Both the position numbers and the translations under genes were made by a program. From Neomonachus schauinslandi (lineage: Eukaryota > Chordata > Mammalia > Carnivora > Phocidae), in NCBI RefSeq assembly GCF_002201575.2, contig NC_058408.1:56037853-56101852 (forward strand): a stretch of 64,000 nt of DNA. Reading direction: 5' to 3'. Shown here piece by piece: positions 37,900 to 50,741 of this stretch. Position 1 is the stretch's first letter. The number at the start of each line of letters is the position of its first letter. Under the pieces are notes generated by a model, which had not been told where the DNA came from, did not search any database, and was given only the letters and a program-made list of their open reading frames with translations.

Positions 37900-39058
37900 T
37901 ATGGCATGTTACTTATATATGTTTCACTTAGATTGCTGGCCTTGGCCTTATCTTGCTCTTTCATTTGGGATAAATTCCTCTATCTTGGCATTTTTGTCTA
38001 CATCTATGCCTTCTTCTGTGTATTGTAAAACCCAGTTATGTCTCCTGTTCCTGAAAGTGATGGCCTTATGATGAAGAGGTCATATAGTGCCCAGGTCATA
38101 TAGTGCCTTCAGGGAGTGTCTCTGGTATGTGCCGCATGCGCCCTGCTGTTGAGTTTTGCTCTGTCCTTCAGGCCAGTCATCTGCAGAGGCTCTCCTTCCC
38201 TGCTGTGGGCAGCATTTGGTTTCTCACCTGAATATGGCAAGTTTTAACTAGGTGTCATGTGGTCTTCTTGTGAAATGAGATCTGACACCGCTTCCACCAG
38301 AACTGAAGCCCTGCAAAAGAACTCTCTGGTTGGGAAACATGGTGTGAGCAGGGGTTGTATTGATCTTCTGTGGGAGGGGTCCACTGCACTGGGACTAAGG
38401 CAGGTTTGACCGAGTGTGGGCACTGTGCTGCTTCCTGCAGGGGGCTCTCTGTTTATGCTGAGGGGCAGAGGTGGGAAATGGCACCATCCAGCCCCTTTGT
38501 TCCCAGAGAGGTATCTCTGTGAATGCTGCCTCTTGGGGACATGCTCTGAGAAGAGCAAATAATCTCCCCACTTTGTGTCCCAAGGATTCTTCAGATTGCT
38601 GTTTCCACACTGTCTGCCCCTGGGTTGTTTGCCTGCATCTCTCCAGGAGTAGGGTAGTGCCCTCAGGACTCTATTCCAGCCAAGCCCATTGACCTTTAAA
38701 ACTCCAGGCTTTAAGCCCCATTGTGCAAGAACTCAGGAAATTCAACCCCTCTTGTTTTCCAAGCCAATGGCTTTGGGGAAACATTCCCCTTGTGTGTTCC
38801 CCAGTTCTCTCTCTCTCTCCCTTCTCCACAACCATGGCTCCCTCCCCTCTGAAGCACCCACAGTCCGTTTCTCCTCTAAGCCATGTCTCTGCACTTCCTA
38901 CCTTCTTCGATGTGGTCTCTCCTCTCCCTTTCATTATAGAGTCTGTTCTTTCAGTCTTCAGGTTGATTTCTGGGGTATTTAGGATGGTTTGATAGTTATC
39001 TAGTTGGATGAGACAAGCCTAGGGGCCTTCTACTCCACTGCCATCTTCCTCACTCTCT
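37900..39058 (-). promoter_or_regulatory. L1 5' UTR (decayed) of the element at 32606-39058
   Basis: This GC-richer block without repeats ends at the L1 5' terminus. It is less CpG-rich than the 5' UTR of the younger element, as expected if CpGs have decayed. Open frames in it (for example 38244-38558 and 38689-38982) are not supported as genes. Confidence 0.7.
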
Positions 39059-39470
39059 GAGAAAATACTTTTTATGAACTGAATTTTTAATTTATTGAGA
39101 CTTGTTTGATGGTGTAGAATATGGTTTCAAATGTTGTGTGTGCAGTTGAATGTGCATTCTGATACTGTTCTGTGGAATGTTCTATAAATATCACTGAGAA
39201 GTTGGTTGCTAATGTGTTCAAGTCTTTACATCTTGTTGTGTTTTCTGTACTTGTTCTATTAATTAGTCAAATATTAAAATATCTGACTAAATTTATGGAT
39301 TTGACTGTTTTTCCTGCAGTTATATCAGGTTTTGCTCCATGAATTTTAAAGCTTTATTCTTAAGGATGGAAAGATAGAGGATTGTCATGTTCTCTTGATT
39401 AGTTTGTCCTTGTCATTATGAAATGATCTTCATTACCTCTGATAATATTCTTTTGTCTGAAATTATTTTT

Positions 39471-39668
39471 CCTGGGTGCCTGGTGGCTCAGTTGGTTGGG
39501 CGACTACCTTTGGCTCAGATCATGATCCTGGAGTCCCGGGATCGAGTCCCGCGTCGGACTCCCTGCCCGGCAGGGAGTCTGCTTCTCCCTCTGACCCTCC
39601 CCCCTCTCATGCTCTCTCTCTCTCTCATTCTCTCTCTCTCAAATAAATAAATAAAATCTTTAAAAAAA
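39471..39668 (+). mobile_element. CAN-SINE (SINEC)
   Basis: The head is CTGGGTGCCTGGTGGCTCAG, and the box-B-like GGGATCGAGTCCCGCGTC retains CpGs. Duplications TGAAATTATTTTT and TGAAATTACTTTT are at 39458-39470 and 39669-39681. Confidence 0.95.
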
Positions 39669-40134
39669 TGAAATTACTTTTCTTATATTAATATAGATAC
39701 TCCAGCTTTGTTGTGACTAGTGTTAGCATGTTGTTTATTTGTCCATCCTTTTACTTTTAATGTATTTATATCTTTATATTAAATTTTTTTTTATATATAG
39801 CACATAGTTGAGTCTTGCTTTTATTTATTTTTTTCATCTTTTCCCCTCTTTTTCCTCCTTGTCTGCATTCTTATGGATGAAGGGTTTTTGTTTTTTGTCT
39901 GTTTATCTCCATTGTTGGCTTAGCTATGACTCTTTTGTTCCATTGGTTGCTTTAAGATTTATATTATACATCTTTAATTAATCATTAAGTTGTCTGCCCC
40001 CAAGTTTACATATTTAACTTATCATAAGTTAAGTCTGCCTTCAGGTAACATTGTACCACTTCATCTATGGTATAAGAACCATTACTCCCATTTCTTCCCT
40101 TCTCAACTTTCTGCTGTTATAATTAATATTAGTT

Positions 40135-40262
40135 ATACATACATCTTAGTTATACATACATATGCAGACATATATATGCTTATATACATATATATATACT
40201 TATATACACATATATATACTTATATACACATATATATACACATATATATACTTATATATTAT
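40135..40262. repeat. AT-rich minisatellite (TATATACACATATATATACT-type units)
   Basis: Blocks of CTTATATACA(C/T)ATATATATA recur about every 22-24 bases. The repeat is alternating purine-pyrimidine and likely variable in length. Confidence 0.85.
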
Positions 40263-40942
40263 AAATCCTAAAATATAATTTACATAGAAACATTTTTATT
40301 TTAAAGATATTTAAATATTAAGAAAATAAAGTTACCATTTCCACTGATACTATTTTTGAGTAGGTTCGTATTTCTCTCTGTTGTTTTTGTGCCTGAAAGA
40401 TTTTCTTTAATATTTCTTGACAGATTTAATGATGAATTATTTTATCTTTTGTGTGTTTGAAAAAGATATTTTTTTCTTTTTTGAAATGTTTTCACTGGTT
40501 TAGAATTTAACAGTGACTTTTCTTTCTATATACCAAAGACATTTTTCCATTGTTGACTTGTTTGTATTGTTTTTACTGACAAGTCTTCTGTCATCTTTCC
40601 TTTTTTTTCTTTTTTTGTCTGTATAAAGTTTCTTTTTCTCTGGCTGTTTTCAGATTATCTCATATCATTGATTATGATGTGCCTTGCTTTAGTTTTCTTC
40701 ATGTTTCTTGTTCTTAGGTTCATTAGAACTGTGGGTTTATAATATTTATCATATTGGAAAATTATTGGTTATTATTTCTTCAGGGACTTTAATTACAAGT
40801 AAATTAGGCCACTTTAAATTATTCCATAATCCACTGATAATCTTTATATTTTTGCTGGGGTTTTTTTTTCCATTTGTTTAATTTTGGAAAGTTTTTATGA
40901 CCCTGTCTTCAATTTCACTAATCTTTTCTTCTCCAGTCTCTT

Positions 40943-41148
40943 TTTTTTTTTTTTATAAAGATTATTTATTTATTTATTTGAGACAGAGAGTACGAGAGAG
41001 AGAGAGCACATGAGAGGGGGGAGGGTCAGAGGGAGAAGCAGGTTCCTTGCTGAGCAGGGAGCCCGATGTGGGACTCGATCCAGGGACTCCAGGATCATGA
41101 CCTGAGCCGAAGGCAGTCGCTTAACCAACTGAGCCACCCAGGCGCCCA
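40943..41148 (-). mobile_element. CAN-SINE (SINEC), antisense
   Basis: The reverse head GGGCGCCTGGGTGGCTCAG is at its right end. Perfect 16-bp duplications TCTTCTCCAGTCTCTT are at 40927-40942 and 41149-41164. Confidence 0.97.
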
Positions 41149-42154
41149 TCTTCTCCAGTCTCTTAAACTGCTGTCAATCCCATTTAGTATAATCCCATCT
41201 AACTCATTATAGTTTCCATTGCTAGAAGTTAATTTGAATGTTTTGTATATCCTCCATGTCTCTACCTAAGTTTCAGAACATCTGGAAAACAGTTATGTCT
41301 GTTTTAATGTTTCTGTTTGAACATTCTAACCTTGGTGTCCATTTCAATTGGCTGATTTTTTCTCCTTATACATTGTATTTTCCTGATCTTTTGAAGGGTG
41401 GATAATTTTTGATTGAATGCCAGACAGTGTAAAATTTATATTGTTTGGTGTTAGATATTTTTTCATTCCTAAAAATATTTTTGAACTTTCTTCTGGGACA
41501 TAGTTAAATTACTTGGAAGCAGTTTGATACTTTTGAATGTTTCTGTTATGATTTGTTGGTGTGGACATAAGCAGCATTTAGTCTAAAACTTATTATTTCC
41601 CTACTTTCAGGGCAAAACTCTTCTGAGTACTCTACCTAATGCCCATGAATTATGAAGTTTCTAGTATGGCTGGTAGAAACAAGCATTATTTCTAGCCCTG
41701 TGTGTGTACCATGTACTTTTTCTTCTAATTCTCTTATTTTATTCTGTTTTCAGCCTCAGATTCCTAACTAGTTAGTGCTCTGCTCAATATACAAGGTAGT
41801 CCTCTGCAGAAGTTCAGAATTCTTTCTCTGTACAGCTTTCTCCTCGATGGCATTCTTTTCTGTGAAATCTAGCCACTTTGGCTTCCTTGGTATCTTGGTT
41901 CCCTCTCTTCAATTCTAGGATTCTTTTGGGTTCTACCAGGATTTTCCCTTTGTGTCATGACCTAGAAACTCTCAAGGCAGTATTCTGGAGCAGTCACAAG
42001 GCCATCTCATTTATTTCTTATGTTTTGGATCACTGTCCTTCATTATCTGATGTTCATTGTTGTGAAAATCTTTATTTTGTATATTTTCGTCTGGTTGTTG
42101 TCATTGTTGTTGTTGTTTCAGGTAAGAGTTTAAATCTGGTACCCATTACTCTGT

Positions 42155-42595
42155 TGTATTAATTTCCTAGGGCTGCCAAAACAAAGTACCACAAAGTAGC
42201 TCTTTAATAAGACAAGAGAAATTTATTCTCTCACAGTTTCTGGAGATTAGAAAGCAAAAATCAGTGTTAGCAAGATCATGCTCCCCCTGAAGGCTCCAGA
42301 GTCCTTCCTTTTCTCTTCCTAGCTTTTGGTGGCTTCTAGTAATCCTTGGTGTTTCTTGGTTTGTAGCTGCATTGCTCCAGTCTCTCCCCCCATCTTCACA
42401 TGGCCACCCTCCCACTGTATCCATGTCCTCTCCTATTCTTGTAAGGACACAAGTCATTGGATTTGAGGTCTACCCTAATCCATTATGATTCATCTTAACT
42501 AATTACCTCGGCAAAGACCCATTTCCAAGTAGGGTCAAATTCTGAGGTTCTGTCGGACATGATTTTGGGAGAACACTGTTCAACCCATTATATCT
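42155..42595 (-). mobile_element. Ancient mammalian interspersed repeat (family not assigned)
   Basis: A well-known pattern is present: TTAATTTCCTAGGGCTGCC, AAAGTACCACAAAGT, TTTATTCTCTCACAGTTTCTGG, TCTTCACATGGCC, AAGACCCATTTCCAAGTAGGGTC and TTCAACCCATTATA. I recognise it as a common mammalian repeat but do not assert its family name. The minus orientation is assumed from the usual direction of its consensus. The frame at 42167-42457 is not a gene. Confidence 0.7.
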
Positions 42596-42677
42596 CTCTT
42601 GGTTACAAGCAGAAGACTACTATTTGCTTTTTCAATACAACTTCATTAAAAAATTTTTTTATAGAAATTGATTCATT

Positions 42678-42875
42678 GAGGGGCGCCTGGGTGGCTCAGT
42701 CGTTAAGCGTCTGCCTTCGGCTCGGGTCATGATCTCAGGGTCCTGGGATCAAGCCCCACATCAGGCTCCCTGCTCAGTGGGAAGCCTGCTTCTCCCTCTC
42801 TCACTCCCCCTGCTTGTGTTCCCTCTCTCACTCTGTCTCTGTCAAATAAATAAATAAAATCTTTAAAAAAAAAAA
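42678..42875 (+). mobile_element. CAN-SINE (SINEC)
   Basis: The head is GAGGGGCGCCTGGGTGGCTC and the tail AAATAAAATCTTTAAAAAAA. Perfect 15-bp duplications AGAAATTGATTCATT are at 42663-42677 and 42876-42890. Confidence 0.97.
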
Positions 42876-43411
42876 AGAAATTGATTCATTTAGTGCAAAA
42901 ACACTTTAAATCAGAGAACATACACCACAAATTTTTAATTCCCAGTTTTTTAAGCGTATTGCTTGGTTTCAGACAGAGAAACAAGCCTTTTGTTGACTAG
43001 AATATTAGGGGAACAGATCTAAAATACATCAAAGATAGTCAACACCTCCCACAGTATTTACAGGGAACAACTTCTGTCTATGAAAAGACAGAGTGGAAAA
43101 TGGCGTCAGAACAATCCTGCAGCATGGAAAATGGGGCCAGATGATCCTGCAGAAACTTCCTAATGAAAACAGCCCAGTCAGTTGATCTTAAGGTTGAGCA
43201 TAGCTGCCATAGAACCCCATCCAGGGCTTCCTTTGCTGCTCCAGAGATGTTGTACAATGCTTATGTGCAGCCTACATGTAAGGCTAAAAAAGTCCAAGGT
43301 CCCTGGAACAGTCTAGGTCCTAGAACACTCCCCTCCTCCCATCTGAAAGAGACTTTAGATATCAACACAACTTTAAAACCTTTTAATAGTGCCTTGCCTG
43401 GAAAGTCAGCA

Positions 43412-43665
43412 TGATGCAGTAGTGTAAATATGTGAGCTTTGGATTCTGATGGGCTTGAATTTTAATTTAGCTCCATCACTTCTTTGCTCTGTGGGTAGGG
43501 CAAGTTATTTACCTTCTCTGAACCTGAGGTTGCTCATCTGTAAACTTTATAAACTTTATAATCAATCTTGCCCCATAAAGTTTTCTTAAAAATAAAATGG
43601 TTTACTGTTTATATATCAACTAGTACAGTGCCTGGCATACAGTAGCCCTAATTAGTATGAATTGC
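43412..43665 (+). mobile_element. MIR SINE
   Basis: Motifs in order: GCTTTGGATTCTGATGGG, CTTTGCTCTGTGGGTAGGGCAAGTTATT, CTGAACCTGAGGTTGCTCATCTGTAA, and CAGTGCCTGGCATACAGTAG near the 3' end. A 10-bp TAAACTTTAT duplication lies at 43543-43562. Confidence 0.85.
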
Positions 43666-44164
43666 CTTTACAGCTCAAATATTTGTTAAGTAAATTAAAT
43701 ATTTACAACTATTGCATTATTTCTTACTTTCATAAAGGTATAGTGATGGATTATAAGAATACATGAAATGAAACCAAGACCATAGGATTGTGTTGATCAT
43801 AATAGCCTACAAAGTCTGACAGAAACCTTTCAGGTCTTCACTCTGAAGCTTTCTGTCAGTCAAGGCAAAATGGAAAACATTATATATTACAAATTCTCAC
43901 TGTCAAAAGGGAAGAATCATATGAGTTTCTTATGAGCACCTAAGCATTTTTATTACAGTTATCTAAAAGAAATTTTGCTTCGAATTAGTAGCCAGTGCCT
44001 AACTTTGTCTAGTATAACAATTGCATTACTGAATTTGACATGGCATTTTCTGTAGTAACTATCAGAAAATCAGCTTGAATGTATAAAATAGATTTTAGTA
44101 TCCTCATACTTAGCTCTAGCTATACTGTATGTTTTGGATTATAGTTCTTTTTGTTGTTGTTAGT

Positions 44165-44325
44165 TAACATGCAGTGTTATATTAGTTTCAGGTGTACAAT
44201 ATAGTGATTTAACAATTCCATGCAGTACCCTGTGCTCATCTCAGCAAGTGCACTCTTTAATCCCCATCACCTATTTAACCTATCACCCACCCACCTCCCC
44301 TCTGGTACCCATTAGTTTGTTCTTA
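44165..44325 (-). mobile_element. L1 3'-end fragment, antisense
   Basis: TTAACATGCAGTGTTATATTAG, TTTCAGGTGTACAATATAGTG, CCCTGTGCTCATCTCAGC and TAATCCCCATCACCTATTTAACC are the complement of the L1 3' UTR seen at 32606. It is strongly 5'-truncated. TAGATTATAGTTCTTTTT-like sequence on both sides (GGATTATAGTTCTTTTTG at about 44138 and AGATTATAGTTCTTTTTA at about 44325) is a likely target duplication. Confidence 0.85.
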
Positions 44326-44692
44326 GATTATAGTTCTTTTTAACATAGCAGCTCCTAGTTATTGAAGTTTTACCTTGTTTTCTACATGTATAAAATTATT
44401 TTTTCCTGTCTGCCTGTTTTATTATTTATCAACATATACTTTTAATGCCATTTGCTTACTATTAAGCTCGAAACTCCAAGAGGGTAAGAATCATTATCTT
44501 AATTTGATGAGTGTCGTCCTCAGCATCATAAGAAAATTATTTTATATCTATATATTTTTTATTTTATATAACATATATATATTTCTCAATAATAACAAAT
44601 GTTTCCTAATGAGCCAATTAATAAGTTAAAATTTTCAAAATAATGTATTATCTTCTTAGAACTACATCTGTTACTATGCTGAGTAGAAATGA

Positions 44693-44938
<246 letters not shown>

Positions 44939-45758
44939 TAAATTTAAATACTCCATGTTCACCATTTTCAAGTTAGATATTTTGATAAAAGTAAACATAT
45001 TATTCCCCTACTGAGATAATTCTGAATGAAAATTTTACAATAGCAATAATTCACTTAAATGACTTCATTAGGAAATATATTCCTTATTAGTTCTTATTCT
45101 ACTTAATTGAAACTATCTGTTTAAAAATTTTTTTCTAGCATATTACATAGGGTGAATCTTTCCATATTAAACATAATATGTAGAAAGTAATTTATATTTA
45201 AGATTGTGCTTCAGAATCTTCTGGCTTATTATCTTCCCTTATATCATCTTTTCTTCTACATTTCTGATATTAGTGTGTGGAATTACAGTCTAGCCCAGTC
45301 TCTCCTTTTTGACCTGCCATTCCAGTTGGTAGCCACAACCTGTTGATTCTGTTTCTTAAGTATCTCTTGAAGTTATATCTTCTTTCTATTCTCAGTACAT
45401 TTGTATTAGTTCATGCCCTCTTTCTTTATACCCTCTTCATTTTCTTGTTTGAATTATTATAGTAGGTTCCTGTTTACCATCTTATATTGTGTTGATACAG
45501 TGGTCTTTAAGAAATACAAGTTGATTATATAGTATTTCTCCTTCTGAAAAATATACACAATTCAGAAATAATGTAAAGATAGAATAAAAGCTATCTGCTT
45601 TTTTTCATGACATTAAAGTCTAATGTAACAGTGTTACGTTAAATAGATCGTATATTAACCATACCTTGATTTCAGATATTTAAGTTGTTGATAATTATAG
45701 CTATTATAAATAGCACCTGAATGAACACATTTATATATGCATCATTGTCTAAATTTCT

Positions 45759-45926
45759 TTTTTTAAGATTTTATTTGTTTGAGAGAATGAGCACCCCTGT
45801 TGGGGGAGGAGCAAAGGGTGAGGGAGAAGCAGACCCCCCACTGAGCAGGGAGCCTATCCCGGGACCCTGAGATCATGACCTGAGCCTAAGAGAGACACTT
45901 AACCAACTGAGCCACTCAGGCACCCC
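45759..45926 (-). mobile_element. CAN-SINE (SINEC), antisense, diverged
   Basis: The complement of the SINE head is CTGAGCCACTCAGGCACCCC at the right end. Duplications TCATTGTCTAAATTTCT and TCATTGTCTATATTTCT are at 45742-45758 and 45927-45943 (one mismatch). Confidence 0.95.
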
Positions 45927-46654
45927 TCATTGTCTATATTTCTGATTAATTTCTTAGATTCCTAGAAATAGAATTGTTAAATCATTGACCTTAACTACAT
46001 TGAGGACCATTTTAGAAGTACATGCTAATACAAGTCATTATATGACTGTGTATTATTGGTGTATGTGGATTCTCCTTCAGATAGTCTAAATATATTGTAT
46101 TTTTGCCTGCTCTTTTTTCTTCCTTTGAAGTTCAATGAACTAGGAAGTACCTTATGCTCACTGAATGACGCAGCATGCTATTTGAAAATCTGAGACTCAT
46201 TTATCAGATTTAATAAGTGCCTTGAATTCTGATACTTGAAATAAACAAAATTTTATTTTAACCACAGATATTTAGTATCTGTCATTTTCATCATTAGTAT
46301 ATAATTATTGATGATCACTGTATGCCTGGTATTGTTTTAAGATTGAATTTATTTAGATTAATAAAACATATTTTTTGTTTTCATTGATCTTAAGAATATG
46401 ATGAGATGCTGATATATATATATACTCTTGAATAGAGTGTAGCTAAATAATTGCTTCCCTTTGCTATAAGTTGAAGTGTATTTTCTTCCATTTACATGTT
46501 TAGATTAAGTTGACTTTAGTAGGTTTGCAAAATTCAAATTGATTTGCCATCAGCATGTGTATACTATGTTTTGCTTAGATTTGTATTTAGGAAATAAACT
46601 TATGTGTTCATTCTATCAAAAATGATCTCAAAATTATTAAAAATCATTTTCTGA

Positions 46655-46985
46655 TAAGATCATAGATTTGGAAGATACCATATTAATTGTTTCATCAAAT
46701 CTAACTTTTTATTGAGAGGGAAAAACAGAGGTTCAGGAAAGGTCGTTTATCCAAGGTCATAAAAATTATGTGATTAGTCAGATTTTTACTATAGACAGTA
46801 TGCATTTCATCTTTTATTGTGGAAGAAATGCATTTTATTTAAAGGCATTGTATAGAATCAGAATCTTCAGAGCTTGACTAGACCTTACATCCATGTCTAG
46901 ATTCAGCTAATTTTGCAGATGAAGTAGGAGAAAATGAGAGAGGTTAAGTAATTTGCTCAAAGAAACATCTGCAGGTATTCGGCTT
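46655..46985 (-). mobile_element. MIR-like SINE remnants, antisense (two pieces)
   Basis: Two segments resemble the reverse complement of MIR: GAGGTTCAGGAAAGGTCGTTTATCCAAGGTCAT (about 46727-46760) and GCAGATGAAGTAGGAGAAAATGAGAGAGGTTAAGTAATTTGCTCAAAG (about 46915-46965). They are diverged, and the subfamily is uncertain. Confidence 0.6.
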
Positions 46986-48889
46986 CCTATTCTTTCTCTG
47001 TTACCAGAGGGGGGAAAAATTATCTTTGTTTTTCAAAAAAAAATTTTAGCAAGATTAATAATAAGCAACTTTTAGATGTTGGCTTCCAGAAACACTGAAA
47101 AAGAATTACTTAAAGGCTGAAATAAATTTGCTGATAGATTGTTGATAAACTGTCACTTTTATATAAAACATTGAATAAAAGTACTAATTAACTATAAATT
47201 CCATTTTATAGACATAGAATTGAAAGGGCATTGCATGTTGAGGCAATTACTAAATTTAGTTTTGGGGATTGAGCTTTATCAATCAGAAACAGATGATTAG
47301 AAGGCTATGTCTAGTTTTTAACCATCTGATTGGACTACAGGGTACATATTTCACATTCCATTTTCTGCAATGGAAATACAAATTAATTTTTAAAAAACTT
47401 TCCAGTTACTTACTTTATTATTAAGTTTGCTATAACAACCAATGTGTACTGTTGCTATTTCAATAGAAAAATAATAACTTGATTTAATTAGTAACAGATG
47501 AGGCCTGTGGCCATTTTATTTAAAAGGGGTAGAGATGAGGAATGGTTGCTCTACTTGTGAGGTAAGTAAAGTGTTCATTTTACTGTTGATGTGAACTGAC
47601 ACTGACCTTGCTTTTTAGAGTTAATATATTTAAAAGGAAATTTAGTTCACTTAAAAAAAAGTCTTTAAATTAATTATTTAAATTAAGTTTGCGTATTTAC
47701 TAAATAAATACAATATAATAAGGGAATAAGTCATATTAGAATATGATTTTGAGAGGAACGAGAGAAAGGGTATATATTCCTCATATTGCTTATTTTCCTA
47801 TGTAGTTTTGAGAGTTTTTTATATTTTGAATAGGTCTTTTATCAGTTACATATTTTGCATGTATTTTCTCCTTTTCTGTGACTTTTCAAAAAGCAGGAGG
47901 TTTTAATTGTTATGAAGTCCAGTATATCAAAAAAACCTTTTTTAATAGATTGCATTTTGGTGTTGTATCTAAGAAATATTTGCCTAACTCAAGGTCACAA
48001 AAAGTTCTTCCTATTTTCTCTGAGGCTTTGTAAGAAGTGTGTTATTGTTGTTTTTGTTTTAGTCTAGGATATTCATTTTTAGTTAATTTTGTATATGTTG
48101 CAAGGTATGGATCAAGATTCATGTTTTAAATGTAGATGTCCAATTGTTCAGTACCATTTGTTGAAAAAACTATCCTTTCTCCACTGAATTGCCTTTACAA
48201 TTGCTTGTGTACCTTTGTTGGAAATCAATTGGCTATATATATGTGGTTTCATTTTTGGACTCTCTCCTGTTTCATTTATCTACTTGTCCATGCTTTCACT
48301 AATAAATCTTTGTCTTGATTATAGTAGCTTTATAGTAAGTCTTGAAATCAGGTAGTATAAGGCCTCAAATGTTATTATTCTTTTTCAAATTTTTGTCACC
48401 ATTTCATGTTCTTTACCTTTCTATGTACATTTAGAATTAACTAGTCTATTTCTTAAAAAAAAAAAAAAAAGCCCTGGAATCTTGACTGGGATTGCATTAA
48501 ATCTATTGACAGGATTCAGTATATTAACCATACTGGATTTCCCCCCATAAACATGGTATAGCTCTCCATTTATTTAGATCTTTCTTGATTTCTTCCACCA
48601 TTTTATGGTTTTAGCATATATATTTTGCACATATTTTGTTAGATTTATACCTGTTTTACTATTAGAAATTTTAGTTTTTAAAAAAATAAATGATCAGTTT
48701 CCTGTTGTTGATTAATGGCATACAGAAGTTACAGTTGATTTTTGTATATTTACTTTGTGTCCTTGCTAAATTCAGTTTTGTAATTGTAATGACTTTTTGT
48801 AGATTCTTGGAGATTTTCTAAATAGACAGTTATGTTATCTATAAATAGAAAGTTCTATTTCATTCTAATCTATATGCTTGCTAGTTCTT

Positions 48890-48980
48890 TCTCAGCTCGC
48901 TGCTTGCTTGCTTGCTTCCTTCCTTCTTTCCTCCCTCCCTCCCTTCCTTCCTTCTTTCTCCCCCTTTTTTTCCCCCCCCT
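48890..48980. repeat. Polypyrimidine tract (CTTG)n / (CCTT)n
   Basis: GCTTGCTTGCTTGCTTCC is followed by TTCC/TCCC repeats and a C-run to about 48980. The purine-pyrimidine strand asymmetry makes it a possible triplex-forming tract. Confidence 0.8.
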
Positions 48981-49098
48981 TATTGTACTGGCTAAGCCCT
49001 CTAGTATGATGTTAAAAAGGAATGCTGCAAGTGGATACCCCTGTCTTGTTACTGATCGTAGGAGGAAAGCAATATCTTTTACTATTTAATATAGTATT

Positions 49099-49288
49099 GG
49101 GTGCCTGGGTGGCTCAGTCATTAAGCGTCTGCCTTTGACTCAGGTCATGATCCCAGGGTCCTGGGATGGAGCCCCGCATTGGGCTCCCTGCTCGGCGGGA
49201 AGCCTGCTTCTCCCTCTCCCATTACCCCTGTTTGTGTTTCTGTTCTCGCTGTCTCTCTCTCTCTCTCTGTCAAATAAATAAAATCTTA
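49099..49288 (+). mobile_element. CAN-SINE (SINEC)
   Basis: The head is GGGTGCCTGGGTGGCTCAGT, with a (CT)n stretch and AAATAAATAAAATCTT at the end. The old L1 continues on both sides. Flanking duplication is only short (ATATAG) and uncertain. Confidence 0.93.
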
Positions 49289-50716
49289 TATATAGATGGT
49301 GTTATGTAGATTTTTTTGTAGATACTCCATCAGTTTACATAAGTTCCAGTTCTAGTTTGCTGAGACTTTTTATCATGAATGGATGTTGGATTTTGTTAAA
49401 TGCGTTTTCTGCATCAGTTGAGATGATCCCGTGGTTTTTCTTCTTTAGACTGTTGATATAGTGAATTGCATTGATTGACTATAGATACTGAGCCAGTCTT
49501 GCTTTCAGAGGATAAACACCACTGGATCATGATATACTGATACATATATATCAATATATAAAATATATTTTATATATTCCTAGATTTGATTAGGTAATAT
49601 ATTGTTGAGGATTTTTGTGTCTGTGTTCATGAGGGATTACTAGTTTATAGTTTTCTTATGATGTCTTGGTCTGGTTTTGCTATTAGAATAACTGTGTTCT
49701 TAAAGAAGGTGTTGGGTAGCATTCCATTTTTAATTTTTCTGGAAGGGTTTGTGTAGAATTGACATTATTTCAATTTAAATATATAACAAAGCTCACCAGT
49801 AAGAAAGTCATCTGGGCCTGGAGTTTTCTAATTTTCTTACCTGCGAGACTATCATGTTATTTATTTCTTTTTGAGTGGTAGCTTTGCAGTTTTTATCTTT
49901 CAAGGAATGTGTCCATTTCATCTATGTTATCAAATGTATGGGCAAAAAAAATTTTTGTACTTTTTCCTCCTTATGTTTTAAAGTCCAAAGGACTAAAGTG
50001 ATTATTCCTCATTTCATTACTGATATTGGTAATTTGTTTTTTCTCTCTCTTTCCCTCTCTCTCTCTCTCTCTCTCTTTTTTTTTTTGTAGGTTAGTGGTT
50101 TATCAATATTAATTGATATTTTCAGAGATCCAGCTTTTGGTTTCATTATTGATTTTTGGAATATATTTTCACTGTATTCAGAATTCTAGGTTGACATACT
50201 TTATAACTATCACTCCCATTATTTTCTGGCTCTCATAGTTTTTGACAAGTGTAATGTAATTCTTATCTTTTGTCTTCTATATATAGTGAGTCTTTTATTT
50301 TCTACCTGCCTCCAAGATTTTATCTTTGCTTTTCAGCAGTTTGAATATATATGTCTCTAGGCATAAGTATGTGGTAGTGTGTGTTGTAGTCTACTTGGGG
50401 TTCTTTGAGCTTATATCCTCGGTTTGATTCTTTCATCATTTTTGGAAAATCCTTAGCAATTATCCCTTCAAGTATTGCTTCTGTACCATTCTGCACCTCT
50501 TCTACTGGATTTCGGTTATGCATGTTAATCCATTTGATATTGTCTCATGGCTCTTAGATACTGTATTGCTGTTTTCTTTTTTTCTTTCTTTTTTTTTTTT
50601 TGTGGTTCAGTTTGGAAAATTTCTATCAACCTACTTCTAGGCTTACTTATTCTGTCATTAGCTATATCAGGTCTGCTAATGAGCCCATGAAGGTTTTCTT
50701 TATCTCTGTATTGTGT

Positions 50717-50741
50717 GTGTGTGTGTGTGTGTGTTTATGTA
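50717..50741. repeat. (GT)n microsatellite
   Basis: About 11 GT units within old L1-derived DNA. Confidence 0.88.

Larger units (their letters stand above)
32606..39058 (-). mobile_element. Full-length but decayed L1 LINE, antisense, nested in old L1M
   Basis: A perfect 17-bp target duplication (GAGAAAATACTTTTTAT) brackets it at 32589-32605 and 39059-39075. The 5' end reads on the minus strand AGAGTGAGGAAGATGGCAGT, a typical L1 start. The order is 3' UTR (32606-33050), ORF2 (about 33070-37010), ORF1 (about 37130-37880) and 5' UTR (to 39058). About 390 bp of this span is two later SINEs. Both ORFs are broken by many stops and frameshifts, so it is clearly older than the L1 at 22659. Confidence 0.95.
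39076..41770 (-). mobile_element. Old L1M-type LINE, antisense, 5' half (continues 29745-32588)
   Basis: ORF2 N-terminal sequence resumes directly after the 17-bp duplication (GAACTGAATTTTTAATTTATTG). Inter-ORF, ORF1 and leader-like sequence follow on the minus strand to about 41770. It is interrupted by CAN-SINEs at 39471 and 40943 and by an AT-rich simple repeat at 40135-40262. Confidence 0.8.

Noticed and set aside
37372..38992. Several open frames of 70-140 codons on both strands
   Set aside because: They are reverse-strand shadows of L1 ORF1 and its 5' UTR.
42167..42457. Minus-strand open frame of 96 codons
   Set aside because: It lies wholly within a common ancient mammalian repeat.
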